This document shows positions 20,101-32,000 of a stretch of 64,000 nt of DNA, one piece after another (the first letter of the stretch is position 1; every line of letters starts with the position of its first letter). This DNA is from a virus. The position numbers were made by a program, and so were the translations under genes. Below the pieces are notes generated by a model, which worked only from the letters and a program-made list of their open reading frames with translations, did not search any database and was not told the origin of the DNA. The stretch spans positions 1 to 64,000 of IMG/VR virus record IMGVR_UViG_3300024255_000023; one strand, written 5' to 3'.

Positions 20101-23002
20101 GTTTACAGGAACGTCACTGGGCGGAGTTGTATTAGGCTCAGTTTACTATATACAAGATATAATAAACGCAACTCAATTTACAATATCAGAATCTTTAGTT
20201 AATGTAAGTGTTACAGAAACACAAGCATCAAATAATGGATTAGTTATAGCAGATACTAGCGCATTAACTCCATTAAATCCAGTAATATTTAAAACAGGAA
20301 TAATAGGCGGACTTGGTGAAAAGCAAACATATTTTATAAATTCAATTTTAAGTGGAACTGAATTTAGTCTGTCTAGTGATACTATTACTAGAACTGCAAC
20401 AGCTAGTGAAGCAGTATCAAACTTGATTACTGTAGACGATACAACAGGCTTTATTCAAAATGCTCCTATTGTGTTTAATGGAGTTGAGTTTGGAAATATT
20501 GATAACGACACTGTTTACTATATTCAGGTTGTTAACGATGCAACATCATTTACAGTATCGGAAGCACCTGGTGGTGCAGCACTTCCGTTGCTAACAGCAA
20601 CTGGCGATTTAATTGTTAGAACTGTTACTGATACTGTAGTAGTTACTTCAGAAGTTGGCGCAATGGAAGGTAATACAACCGGAAATAAATTTGCTGTAGA
20701 CGCTGACAGGGGAACAATGGAAGGATCTTTCTTTACAGAAATATTCGGCGGCGTAACAGCAGGCGTAACTTATTTTGTTAAAGAAAAATTTAATTTATCA
20801 GGCAGTGAAATAACAATTTCCGAAACATTAGGCGGCGCAGAATTTGTTCCAACTAATGAAACAGGCTCAATGCAATTTAACGAAGTTGGTTGGGATCATA
20901 TTAATCCTGGGACACCGTTAACTACTACATTTGATTCAACATCCATTTATATTATTGAACCAAGGATAAGTTTTGACCGTCCACCTTTTACAAAAGTTGA
21001 TCTAGAGCCAATTCCAAATGGTGCAGAATATTCCTTTATAATAAGTGACGGCGAAAACTTTTTTGCTGTTCCTGGAGAGTCAGATACACTAAGAAGTACA
21101 ACTGATTATCTTAACTTAGATTTAGCATATACATTACCTATTTCAGGTACCGGAGTTAATCCTTGGGTAGATGGATGTCACGGAAACAATACTTGGTTTA
21201 TTTTATCTAAAGATGGACAGCAGTCGTTGTACTCAGTATCAAATGGGCTTACTTGGTTAAGTGTAAATCTTCCTTCGCTATCAAGTGGACAATATACTAC
21301 AGTTACATATGGTAACGGAGTATTTGTTGCTGCATCAGTAGGAAATCAAACACTAGCATACTCAACGAATAATTGTTCTACATGGACAAGTGTAGATATA
21401 TCGTCTTTAACATATGATGATTATAGAGCAGTTGCATACGGAAAAGAAATATTTGTAGCAGTAGATGGTAGTGCTAATGCTGGTATATACTCAACGGATA
21501 ACGGCGTAACTTGGAACGAAACAACAATAGATCCATCAGGAGATTCAACCGTTTACAATTGGAGACATGTAGAATTTGGTAATGGACGTTTTGTAGCAGT
21601 ATCAGAAGATAATAGACCAGCAGCATATAGCTTTGACGGCATTAACTGGTATACTTCAGATGTAAGTGTAAGTGCTACTGATTTTAAATATGCACAAGGT
21701 GTATTTGTTGCTGTTGATAACACAACTGGATATTGTTATACATCACCAGACGGGATAACATGGTTTGAACAAACTGAGTTAGTTGGTATTGATAGTAACG
21801 TATTAGGATTTGGAATAGATCCAACTACCCGACAAGGATGGTTCGTAACTATAGATAGTGCAGGTACTTCAGCAATTAAATTTAGTGCAGGAAGTAGAGC
21901 AATAGCTAGAGCGACAGTATCGAGTTCATCAATATCAGGAGTAAGTATGTTAGAACCAGGTTCAGGATACGATGACGAAAGTCCTGCACCAGGAGTGAAA
22001 ATTACTGATCCTAATAACTCTGAAGAAGCACTAATACAAGTAAGAGTAGGTAACGGAACATTAGGTGCGCCGACATTTACTAACTTTGGAGCAGGGTATA
22101 ATACAACATCAACAGCAATTGCAATTAGAGGTGACGGATTTAGTGATTCATTCCAAACTGGTTTAAGATTTATTGCTAAAGATATTACTAGATTCCCTGC
22201 ACCAGGTGACAACTTACAGTTTGACGGCGATCTTACTGTTTATCGTGTTGCTAAAGCAGAAAGATTATTTGGAACAACAGCACCAAACTTAGAAGCAGTA
22301 ATAACAATTAGTCCTCAGCTAACACAAGAAACAGCACCAGCTAATGATACACCGTTTACAATACGTAGTAGATTTAGTCAGTGTCGTATTACAAACCATG
22401 ACTTCTTAAATATTGGTTATGGTAATAAGATACAATCTAATTATCCAAACTTACCAGAGAACACTGGACTAGAACCACAAGATGAAATTGTTGAAACAAA
22501 CAACGGTCGTGTGTTTTATTCAAGTACAGACCAAGATGGTAACTTTAGAGTTGGTGACTTATTTGCTGTTGAACAAGCAACAGGTATTGTTACACTAAGT
22601 GCTCAAGAGTTTGGATTAGAAGGACTAACAGAATTAACAATTGGCGGCGTTGCACTTGGTGGATCACCGACAGTAGTTTCAGAATTTTCAACAGACGGAA
22701 CATTTGTAGCTAATTCTAATAACATTGTTCCAACACAGAAGGCAATTAAAACTTATCTTGCAAGCAGATTAAGTCAAGGTGGTTCAGATACATTTACAGG
22801 TTTGCTACAAGCAGGTACTGTTAAGGTAGGTGGACCTGACGAAATTACATCTTCAATTCCAGAAGGTGCAGAAGGTTTTGGTATAAACATGGGTGTAAAA
22901 GTTAACGTTACGGGCCCTTACGCAGGGTGGAGTGGTGACGGACTAGCAATGGCGTATTTCATGAAGACATTTGTCGATCCTACACGTGGATCAGGCAATT
23001 AG
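14198..23002 (+). CDS. Giant tail-fibre protein B1
   Basis: This is a 2934-aa protein. Seven chitin-binding-type (ChtBD3-like) modules of the form W..(G)xW...Y..GD(I/V)V.YGG..Y lie in about residues 10-830; this type usually binds polysaccharide. VYYVATNGIDAIGRGTT starts a beta-helix-type region near 865. One helical unit IRDARQIVDAVTRDLIRGGN lies near 945. A second beta-helix segment (HVRNATGIRNMTVKGLRG to NGNSSYGTYG) spans about 1218-1372. After Ig-like beta modules comes a BNR/propeller-like region (about 2318-2551, repeated YGNGVFVAAS and STDNGVTWNE units). The C-terminus has the shared DQDGNFRVGDLFAVEQATG module. It is the paralogue of the next gene and probably a receptor-binding fibre. 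Confidence 0.8.
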   Translation: MSEFKISRLRFSWVGNWQDQYVYNKDEIVQYEGKAYVCLIPHTSNAFYSDLGAVEPKWELMMTGQTWKGPWSQFQQYSLDNIVIFGGVVYKCNEQHLSGSIIDPDIDKWDTYAESKTWKSEWTSSTTYGPGDIVNYGGSSYECIIAHVSAETDLLGLEDDYTAIDDSTEKFWKVAQEGVQWRGDFATSTEDSSTLRYKLNDLVRYGPSIYKCNWGHAPSILGELSDEFYYAGQIKDDGRHGEIFDRSIEVNGLKLVAATNIGGQIAVPDEWLRKTARAVQLLTDPDSIGINAEYQKNLIKTLRGDIGTPHAGIPAAQRIAYGSGDSYTPNWLQDANVSSYTGYQYFLDSHVVNDMVWYKNTSGPNPSVGDRDIEEILEHLMHTIHLFGIPGAVPGADLAIAVQAQENPDFQTTDLHVAMIEAMNAGVFNPSEYVTVIATEDPESLLTTYSITDAEQAEIAYKEYLYLLNWSMWEMSEFWNGGSLSPEWTLIDQLGVQENNPLGYALFNTYIQPVLSKPNFVTLRNIFQNGDLGVSGYQPDITDNLAGDEGTWVKSYWDLWLPGLDYENVWSNNSIYQPGDIVLYGGYLFQSIVINNIGNTPSTTYGEDSTDAWELVSKAFDVEGIWDNVTPYKIGSVVTYGGDLYVALVDSQGVNPGNSVITAPYEAEDSAGTRLQVNFGDSVSANSITIGMTVTGEGFASGQTVEAVSVDNDSSNASQIATITLSHAPDGTITDEALITFAGAKAGYWEVMIPGFSWEGRWNTDIVYNIDDIAYYGNATYYCLREHTSSLVNRPDYDLQNTYWTMYLQHDQRNILTTPGEMITRDSSENTTLAIGEQNSILKVIDGLPTWSDLDFTPNVYYVATNGIDAIGRGTTPDTAWRSVNYACANVLEGTLQQNAKVLLEKNKEFIVQEAFNWFLYQQNEGADPFVSSYDFDNTKVIRDARQIVDAVTRDLIRGGNCNTVAAALSYFDLESTNRFTNDSVAEQRLFFQVFFVELFNLIELSLTNTIPAVNYQQLEADRIGINDLDPGEVAFAAQWFNSSLTLESDTLTVVNALERIYLESFAAGSPDTIPPANESAYSTIFIRAGTYDEQIPILIPANTALNGDELRGTTIQPATPINTLCTRTQGDVNLFTVGSTLNMENNTPVQFVSLNPVDEISTILGGVTAGQTYYVIGSSITPTTFSVAETKDATQADSVDITTNIGNMYVYGGEALHDMFHVRNATGIRNMTVKGLRGTLTAENEFLTRRPTGGAYVALDPGEGPDDTRAWITYKSPYVQNVTTFGTGCTGMKIDSTLHNGGNRSMVSNDFTQILSDGIGIWCKGGDALTEAVSVFSYYGYAGYFAEDGAKMRATNGNSSYGTYGCVAEGFDISETPAVGTINNTSGEATAQAVSALGANAEILKIQYTHAGEQYYSKTTNYLKESNNLISTEWENDSNVTIIRAPTTPYENEFAWKITGNTSLSNSAYFWQDVSVSPQGRTYTNVAGINISGSGINATFNVTVNSDAYQVSVNNGGESYVVGNQITLSGKSFGGRSPENDIIVSVDELAITAVQQISFVGTVPEGSALGYNVSIHAKKGDSSYIDLGTEFSGNTLVETSVRFNFDTGAFTSLEGAGLVLASNLRADFLEEGWYRLSFKVVDTTALNTQLRMKVYPRGTDGITGSTSFYGAQITTSDNVQFFIETTNNTPTGYANIKVTGAGNGIKVQADELRTGSIFQARLLETADVRLGGLGYKIQTNNAQTGTTEYLTLAGSEVATAAEYEGTRLVVQSGLGAGQYGIIADYDVTSKQATIVKESFDPQEIVASTATDNRLTISSDSANQFFNVYEGQKIQFTPTFYDIDINSISQSGISVVGTLGNLNNYMYVTTTTRLRVGQKINFSGTPFGGVIIGFDYYIIDVIDDQAIQISTSQGGAVWPLSNVNIEDPDDSPITFTGEIPNFTLNYPDDTGYLKADTTTNMVTTLPIQFTGTSLGGVVLGSVYYIQDIINATQFTISESLVNVSVTETQASNNGLVIADTSALTPLNPVIFKTGIIGGLGEKQTYFINSILSGTEFSLSSDTITRTATASEAVSNLITVDDTTGFIQNAPIVFNGVEFGNIDNDTVYYIQVVNDATSFTVSEAPGGAALPLLTATGDLIVRTVTDTVVVTSEVGAMEGNTTGNKFAVDADRGTMEGSFFTEIFGGVTAGVTYFVKEKFNLSGSEITISETLGGAEFVPTNETGSMQFNEVGWDHINPGTPLTTTFDSTSIYIIEPRISFDRPPFTKVDLEPIPNGAEYSFIISDGENFFAVPGESDTLRSTTDYLNLDLAYTLPISGTGVNPWVDGCHGNNTWFILSKDGQQSLYSVSNGLTWLSVNLPSLSSGQYTTVTYGNGVFVAASVGNQTLAYSTNNCSTWTSVDISSLTYDDYRAVAYGKEIFVAVDGSANAGIYSTDNGVTWNETTIDPSGDSTVYNWRHVEFGNGRFVAVSEDNRPAAYSFDGINWYTSDVSVSATDFKYAQGVFVAVDNTTGYCYTSPDGITWFEQTELVGIDSNVLGFGIDPTTRQGWFVTIDSAGTSAIKFSAGSRAIARATVSSSSISGVSMLEPGSGYDDESPAPGVKITDPNNSEEALIQVRVGNGTLGAPTFTNFGAGYNTTSTAIAIRGDGFSDSFQTGLRFIAKDITRFPAPGDNLQFDGDLTVYRVAKAERLFGTTAPNLEAVITISPQLTQETAPANDTPFTIRSRFSQCRITNHDFLNIGYGNKIQSNYPNLPENTGLEPQDEIVETNNGRVFYSSTDQDGNFRVGDLFAVEQATGIVTLSAQEFGLEGLTELTIGGVALGGSPTVVSEFSTDGTFVANSNNIVPTQKAIKTYLASRLSQGGSDTFTGLLQAGTVKVGGPDEITSSIPEGAEGFGINMGVKVNVTGPYAGWSGDGLAMAYFMKTFVDPTRGSGN

Positions 23003-23010
23003 GATAAATA
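23003..23010 (+). promoter_or_regulatory. Late promoter GATAAATA
   Basis: T4-type late octamer just after the stop codon of fibre B1; predicted start 23016. CGGAG lies upstream of the ATG at 23035. Confidence 0.75.
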
Positions 23011-23034
23011 TAAGAACACGGAGTTTTTTAAAAA

Positions 23035-26000
23035 ATGGCAGAATTTAAACTAGGTAGAATTAGGTTTGTATGGCAAGGGGATTGGTCTACAAGTCGCACA
23101 TACGTTGCAGATGACGTTGTAAGTTTTGGTGGCAAATCATACATATGTATTAAGAACCACACATCCTCAGCAGCATTTGATACAGATTTTTCAAACGCAA
23201 TACCAAAGTGGGACATTGTTTCCGATGGTACAAGTTGGCAAGGTGACTGGCAACCAGAATATGCTTATGCACCAGGTGACGTTGTTAAGTACGGCGCACT
23301 TGTATATATTGCTGAAACAGGACACACATCAGCTACATTTGTTGCTCCAGACTATTTAGGTCTTGAAGAAGATTTAGACAATTGGACAGAGTTTGCTACT
23401 TCGTTTGATTGGAAGGGCGACTGGACTGTAGCTACAAGATTTAAAATTAACGACCTTGTAAAATATGGTGGTTATGTTTACCTATGTAAAACTGCACACG
23501 TTTCTGCCGCAACTGTGACATTAGGACTTGAACCTGATCAAGCTAAATGGGAATTATTTAGTGATGGATTAGTTTATACAGGTGACTGGACTTTAGGTAC
23601 TCGTTACCGTGTAAACGATATTGTAAAGTATGGCGGTAACGTGTTTATTGCAAAAGCTCCACATACAGCAGCAAACTTTATTACAGACGAAGCAGCAAAC
23701 TGGGATGTGTTTATCGAAGGCTTCCAATTTGAAGACAGTTGGGCAAATGCTACAGTTTACCAAATTGGTGATACTGTAACGTATGGCGGTTATGTATATG
23801 TTGCTAAAACAAACAATACAAATGCACAACCAACAGCTAGTCCAGACGATTGGGAAGTATTTACAACAGGCTTTAGTTTCCAAGGAGACTGGAGTTCATT
23901 AGATTCTTATAAAGTAGGCGATGTTGTTCGCATTGGTGGTACAACATACGTTGCTATTGCTGATAGTTCAGATCAAGAGCCGCCAGAAGCAGCATTTTGG
24001 AGTAGATTAAACTCAGGTGTTAAATGGACAAGAAGTACTGAAAACTTTTCACAGATTGCAGGTGCAAACGCAGCTGGCGGATCTGGATCAGGCGCAAAAT
24101 TTGATATTGTAAAATCAAACACAGTATATACAGTTAGTGTGTCTACTGGCTTTGCAGGAACAGGTTATGCTAATAATGATGTGATAACGCTATCCGGTGC
24201 AAACCTTGGTGGAACTACACCAGCTAACGATATTGTAGTAACAGTAACTGGCGTAACTGGCGGAGCAATTGATACTATAACACATACTGGTTATTCGTCA
24301 AGTTGGATTGCAGGAAGAAATTATGCAGTAGGCGATGTTGCAATTTATGGCGCAAGTTCATTTATTGTTATTGCTAAACATACTTCAGAAGTAGCAAATA
24401 GACCAGATAACGATTTAACAGCGTCTTACTGGAACTTGTTAACATTAGGTAGTGAAGCATTAGCTCTTGAAGTTGAAGGCGATTTAGTTTATTATGGTAA
24501 TCAAGGACCTACAAGACTTCCAATCGGTGTTGATGGACAAATTTTACGTGCAACTGACGGATTTCCAGACTGGGCAAACTACGGCTTAATTGATAACGTT
24601 GTTTATGTTGGACCATTAGGAAATAATGTACCAGCACCAGAATCAGGCTTAACAATTGATAAACCTTTTAGTAGTGTACGTTATGCCTTAGACCAAATAC
24701 GCAATGGATATTTAAATCCTAAGACTAAACAAATTCTTAAAAATAACAAACAGTTTTTAGTTAAAGAAGCATCAAACTGGGTAAAACATAATTATAATGT
24801 TACTATTACTGCTTCAGCTACTGGTTCACGTACTTTTACATGTAACTCAACAGAAAACTTAGTAGACGGATTACCAATAGTATTTGACGGAGTACTAGGC
24901 GGCGTAACAGCTGGAACAGTATACTATGTAGATGCTATTGTAAGTGCAACTGAATTTAGAATTGCAGCAACACCAGGCGGGATATCAGTTATATTAACTA
25001 ATACTACTGGTAGTATGCAAGGTGACGCATCTGTAAACTTTGTTAACTTGGAACAAGATTGTTGTTATGTTATTGACGCATTAGTATATGATATTAGTCG
25101 CGGCGGAACATTAAAAACAACCGAAGTTACAAATTCTTATTATACTGCTGCTGGAAATGAGTATATTTCAAATGTACAAAGAGATCAGCGTGTAATTAAT
25201 GAAGCAGTATATGCACAATTAAAAGTATTTGTTGATGAAGTATTAAGTAACACAACACCAATAAATTATCAAGGACTAATGGGCATTAATACTAATCAAA
25301 GAGCTCAACAGGTTATTGATTTAGACTTAGTAGCAGAAGCTGAAGGTAAAACAAAAGCTTCTACACTACTTGATATTGTTATTACAGGCATTGAAGCAAA
25401 ATCAAATACAGCAATTGCATTACCAGTATTACCAAATACAACAGTGTTTATTAAAACAGGTACATATAACGAAATACTTCCAATGATTCTTCCAGAGTAC
25501 ACAGCGGTAGTAGGCGATGAACTTCGTACAAGTGTTGTTCAACCACAACCGGCAATTGCACTACTAGCAAATGATAAAGCTAAAAGTACAAATGCTTTAA
25601 ATAGAATTAAAGATATTTCTTCAGAAATTATTTCAAATGTTGCTATTACTCCAACCACAGGAAACACTGTACCTCAAGCATATATCAATGGATACGGTGG
25701 TACTACACAATCAAACAATAGATTAAACAATAGTATTGAAGTTGTTAAAAATGTATTAGCTACAGGATTAAGTATTGTAGATACGATGCCAGCTGTTGGC
25801 CCAACACCAACAAGCGGATCAAACAATGCAAGTGACGCAGGTCATCTAAATGCAATTGCACAAATTGAAGCAAACTACGAATTTATTAAGAAAGAAATTA
25901 CTGCTTGGATCGCTGTACAAGTTGCAGGATCAATTGCTCCATTTGCATCAAACTTTGTGTATAATGCAGAGACATGTGCAAGAGATGTTGAATACATCTT

Positions 26001-29000
26001 AGACGCAATACGTTATGACTTAACATATGGCGGTAACTTCCAAACTTCAGTAGCATCAAGAAGCTATTTTGTAGACGGTAGTCCAGTATATGGCGCAGGC
26101 GAAAAAGAAGAAACACTTGCAGCATACGCTAGACTAAAAGTTGTAGTTGGAGATGTAATTACTGAGACAGCAGTTACAGTAAGTGATGCCGGAGACGGAT
26201 CAGGCAATGACATAACACAAGATACAACTGGTACAGCAGGTAGTGCGGCAGCTGAAACTTTTGCTGAAACAAGAGTACAAGAAATTTATGATACTATTGA
26301 TACTGATGGTACACTAGCAAGTGTAATTGCACCAGATACATCTTGGGTTGCAGGAAACTTTACAACTATTAGTGCAGAAATTACAGCACTTAAATCAAGT
26401 GTACAAGCAGGTGCTATTACTTGGGTCAATACAAATTACCCTAACTTTACATTTAATGAATCAAAATGTTCAAGAGATATTGGATATATTGTAGATGGTT
26501 TAGAGTATGACATTTTGTTTGGTAGTACTTTTAATTCATTAAAATCAGGTATGGCTTATCGTAGAGGAATTTCGTCAACGGAAGTTGTACTAGATAATCA
26601 ACTTGAACCTACACTAGGAACAATAGAATATACAAGAAATCGTTTAAAATACATTACTACAAGAACTTACAAAGTGCAAGAAAGCACTGATCTAATTGTT
26701 AATATTTTAAATAATGGTTCTGGGTCAGTTCCAGTTAACTATACAATTACAGATCCAGTAGGTTACGATGCAGGATTTTTCAATGCAAGACGCTTAATTG
26801 TAGCTAACAAAGATTTTATCATTGCAGAAGCAGAAGCATACATGGTTGATAACTACAACACATTATGGTCAAGTTTTGATTCAGATGTAAAAGCAACTTG
26901 GTTAGAAGACGTTGATAGCATTGTTGATGCATTGCAGTATGACTTAACTTATAGAGGAAATAACGCAACACAGACTCATTCAAACAAATATTATAATGAT
27001 GCACTTGTGTTTGTTCGTCCAGGTTCAGAAAAAGATGAAAGTTTAGCATTAATTTTAAGACTACAGAATATAATAGATAATATTGCAGTAGGCGATAGTA
27101 GTGGCTGGACTAAATCTTCAAGTAACAGCGACACACAAGATACAACTGGTACAGCAGGTTCAGCTGGCGCTGGCACATATGCAGCAGATAGATTAGGTGA
27201 AATATATGCAACTATAGATACTGCTATTACTTCTGCAAGTGTTACTCCGTCAGTAGCGTGGACTGATACCGCATTACAAGCATTTAAAACAACATTAGAT
27301 GCAAGAAAAGCTATAATACAAGATGCAACACTTGACTATATCAAATATACATACCCTACACTAAACTTTACTGATTCAGTATGTTCAAGAGATATTGGAT
27401 TGTTAATTGACTCACTTGTACTTGACACAGTATTTGATTCAAACTTCCTAACTTCGAAACTAGCAGAACAATATAGATCTGGTGTAGTAGTATTCACAGG
27501 TGCAAATCTTACAGAGAACTTAGCGGCTATTGCATATGTAAACAGTTATATCACAGAAATTACAGACGGCGTAGTAAGTACTCCAGGTTCGAGAAAACAC
27601 GGTGATCGTGCATATAAACTTATTAAAGACATGAACACTGTTGTCCAAAACGGGTTAGGTGCATTACCACCGAGTGTATTCCCAACAGCCCCTGGATACA
27701 ATACAGCATCGTTTAGTAATACTGCGTATGCTACTGCAAGTAATACAACTGGTGTTACTACAACATACGGTGATGCAGCTGCACAGCTAGTAAAAAATGC
27801 AGCGTTTATACAAGATGAAATTCGTCACTGGTTAGAAGATGCAGGCAACGGTTATGACGGTGTTTGGAATAGTATAAGCACTGATGGACAAGATCGCTGT
27901 ATTCGAGATGTTGGATATATTTTAGATGCGGCACGTTACGATTTATTATACGGTGGTAACACACAATCAATCGTTGCAGGTAATGCATACTTTAGTAACT
28001 TTGTTCTTACAATTAGTGCTACTGAAGTACCAGCAACACTTGCAGCATACGCTAGACTAAAAGTTGTAGTTGGCGAAGTAATTGCAGAAACAACTGTAAC
28101 AGCAAGTACAGGAGTTACAGAGTCACAGGATACAACTGGTACAGCAGGCAATACAAATGCAGTTGAATTTGCTCAAGCAAGAGTGCAAGACATAGTTGAT
28201 CATATTAATAATACATTACCAAATAACACTATTGAAATTGCAAACACTTGGCAACAGCTAGAACTACAAAATGCATACAACAGAGTTGTTGCTCGTAAAA
28301 CTGAACTAGTTGAAGATGTTGTGTTTTGGGTAGAAAAATTTGCTCAAGAACTTACATTTAACCAAGCAACTTGCCGCAGAGATGCAGGACTTATTGTTGA
28401 TGCACTTGCACGTGATCTTTATACAGGATCTAACTTTGCAACAACTAAAGCTGGTATGAGCTATTATAGATTAATTGCGTCAGCACTGAAAGTTAAAAAC
28501 GAACAGTTATATGCTACAGTTGGCTCAATGGAATTCTTAGCACAAAAAGCAAGACGTGTAGCAACACTTCCTGCAAATGCTGCTATAGAAATGTTAATTG
28601 AAGATATTAATGCATACATTGATGGCGGACAACTTCCAATACAGAAATGGGTAACACCTGCTACAGGCGGAGACGCTAACGATATAGCAGCGGCATCTAT
28701 TATTTGGGAAAACACTAAATTTATACAAGAAGAGGTAATTGCATTTATTGCTGAAACTTATCCTGAGTTAAATTATAATAAAGACAAATGTAGAAGAGAC
28801 ATTGGATATATCATTGATGCTATACGTTATGATTTAACATATAGTGGCGATGCTGCAACATTAAGAGCAGCTGAATATTACTGGACAAAAGACTTAAACG
28901 ACGAAAACGTTCATACTTTAGAAGCAGATGAAAAAACAGCAACTTTAGCGGCATACGATCATATGAAGTTCTTGTTAGAAGATTTAGCACTAAACACTTT

Positions 29001-32000
29001 AGGTAGTCCGGGCGCAGTTCAAACAGATTATGCTCCTGTATTTAGAGATGAACTACAAACAATTGGCGATGCTGGATCATTAAGCAAAGTAACAACATTA
29101 ATGAATACGTTGTATAATACAATTGGCGATATATTGGCGAAGCCACAGTTATATATTACTGATGTAACTAATAATATTTTCACTATGGATAACAATGTTC
29201 CGCATAACTTAACTGTAGGAGACGAAGTTGAATTTACTGATGCTCCTAGTGCAGATTACCTTTTATACTTTGTTAAGTCAACACCATCGGCAACAACGTT
29301 TTCACTAGCAACTTATTTTAATGGTCCAATATTTGAATATAGCGTTGGTCCAACAGAGTTGTTTGCTTGTCCGTACAGAACAGCATCCTTAACAGATGTT
29401 CCAGCAGTACTGCAACAGCAATTTACAAACTTAACAGGTTCAGCAGAAGCAATTAAAACTACAATTACTGAATATATTGCAGACAAGTTCCCAACATTAG
29501 ATTATAATGTTGAGAAATGTGAAAGAGACGTTGGCTACATTATTAATGCAGTTGGCCGCGATATGATGAATAATAGTAACTATCAAACAGTACTAAATGC
29601 ACTTGCATACTATAGAGGAACTAGTGCAGCTAAAGTAACTGGAAGTCAAAAAGTTGCAACAGTACAATCTTACAGAGAATTAAAGAATAAGATTGGAACT
29701 TTTGTAAATGGTAGTCCTGTAGCATTAAAACGTACTAACCAATTAATGGATATTATTATTAATATGCTCGATAACGGTGCAAATGTTACTCCAGAAATTC
29801 ATGGTACTATTACATACTTTAATGATAGAGAAACAATTAACGCTGCAGATATTATGACTGCTAATAAAAACTTCTTAGCAAATGAAGCTACAGCGTGGAT
29901 AGAACAATACTACGGCGGAACTGTAGAAGACTTAGCAGGATCTCCGGGAACTGTAACTTTCAATTCAGCACACAACTTAGTAGTAAATGACCCGATCAAA
30001 TTTGATTCAGGTGCATTTGGTGATTTAGTTGCTGGAACAATATATTATGTATCAGAAGTTGTAAGCGCAACTGAGATACAAATTTCCGACAAAGCAGGCG
30101 GCGAGTCATTAGTACTTGGGGCAGCTACTGGATCAAGTGTTGCAACATATGCATTTGATAGAGCAGCATGTCGTAGAGACACTGAAAGCTATATTGATGC
30201 AATTGTAATGGACTTGAAATATCCAGGTAACGCAAATTCATGGAGAGCTGCACAACTTTACTTAAATGCAGTACAAGGTTCTGAACGTGCAGATATGTAT
30301 CATGTACGTAATGCAACAGGCGTAAGAAATATGACTGTTAGTGGATTGCGTGGTAACTTAACTGAACTAAACGATTTTGGAACAAGACGTCCAACAGCAG
30401 GTTCGTATGTATCATTGGATCCAGGCTTTGGTCCTAATGATAGTGTATCATGGGTAACTAACAAATCTTGCTATGTACAAAACGTAACAACATTTGGTGT
30501 TGGCTGTGTTGGTTGTAAAATTGACGGAGCTCTACACGCAGGCGGTAACAGATCGATTGTTAGTAACGACTTTACACAAGTACTATCAGATGGTATTGGT
30601 GTATGGTGTTCAGGTAACAACTCACTAACAGAGCTTGTGTCTGTGTTTGCTTACTATAACTATTCAGGTTACTTAGCAGACTTAGGCGGCAGAATACGTG
30701 CTACTAACGGTAACAGTTCATATGGTACATATGGTGTTATTGCTGAAGGTACTGACACTGGCGAAAATCCAATTGTTGCAGAAGTTGATAACTTGTCACA
30801 AGACGCATTAGTTTATAGTGTATTAACAGACGGTGAACAACAAGTGTTAGGATTTGAATTTGCAAACGCAGGTACAAATTATACAAATGCTGAAGTTGCT
30901 ATTAGTGGTACAGGATTTAATGCTGCTGTAAACGACACAGAATTTAGAGACAGAGCGGTTATTGAATCAAGAATTATTGACTTAAATGATGGTAACGGTA
31001 CAGGCGGTGAAGATCATGTTACAGCACAAAACGTTGCACAGGGCGGTACTGCTTATAAAGTTACTGTAGCAGCAACTGACACTGCATTAGGTGGTGCATA
31101 CGTAGGTATGAATATCCAATTAACAGCAGGTACAGGTGTTGGACAATACGGTACAGTATTAAGATTTAACAACGGTACTAAAGATGCATTAGTGTACAAG
31201 CCTTCATATGATAACTTAACAGTAAGTGCTTCAGTTAACACTGGAAACTTACTAACGGTTCCAAGTACAGATACATTGTACGTTGATATGCCGATATATT
31301 TAAGTGACGATATTGGCGGCGCAACAAAGGAAACATTATACTTTGTTACAGCACTAGTAAGCGGCACACAGTTTACAATTAGTGACGAAGTAGGCGGTAC
31401 TGATCTTTCACTAACTAGTGAAACTAAGAACGTTGTATTATATGCAGCAGGCTTTGATCATGTTATTCCAGGAACTACAATAGCAACTGGACTTGATCTA
31501 ACAACAGGTTATACTATTGAACCTGCGGTAACATATAGATCACCAGGTTGGAATGCAGTTAATATTGCAACTGCTGGATCCGTTGCATTTGGTAGTATGA
31601 TATATGTTGATGGTAGATTTGTTGCATTACAAGAAGGTGGCACAGGTACAAACTATTCAACATCAGGAATTACTTGGCTTGCAGGCGGAGTGTTACCTAC
31701 ATCAGGTAACTGGAATAAAGTAGCAACAGGCGGAGGCACAGGTGCAACTGCAACAGCAGTAATTGGCGGACTTGGTGGATCAGGTGCTGTGTTAACAACT
31801 GAACTTGGTGAACTAAACAATATTGGTGCACCAGGGCCAACACAGATTTCTAAGGTAACAGTAGTAAATGGTGGTACAGGGTATCAAACTGCACCAACTA
31901 TTGTGTTTACTCCAACAGCAGGCGGCGGTGGAGCTACAGCAGTATGTACAGTTAAAGATGGTATTATTCAAGAAGTTATTATTACAAGTACAGGCGCTGG

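Noticed and set aside
21736-22212. 158-codon minus-strand frame inside fibre B1
   Set aside because: It lies wholly opposite a well-supported gene, is low-complexity (Pro/Leu/Val from the reverse of repeats), and has no ribosome binding site.
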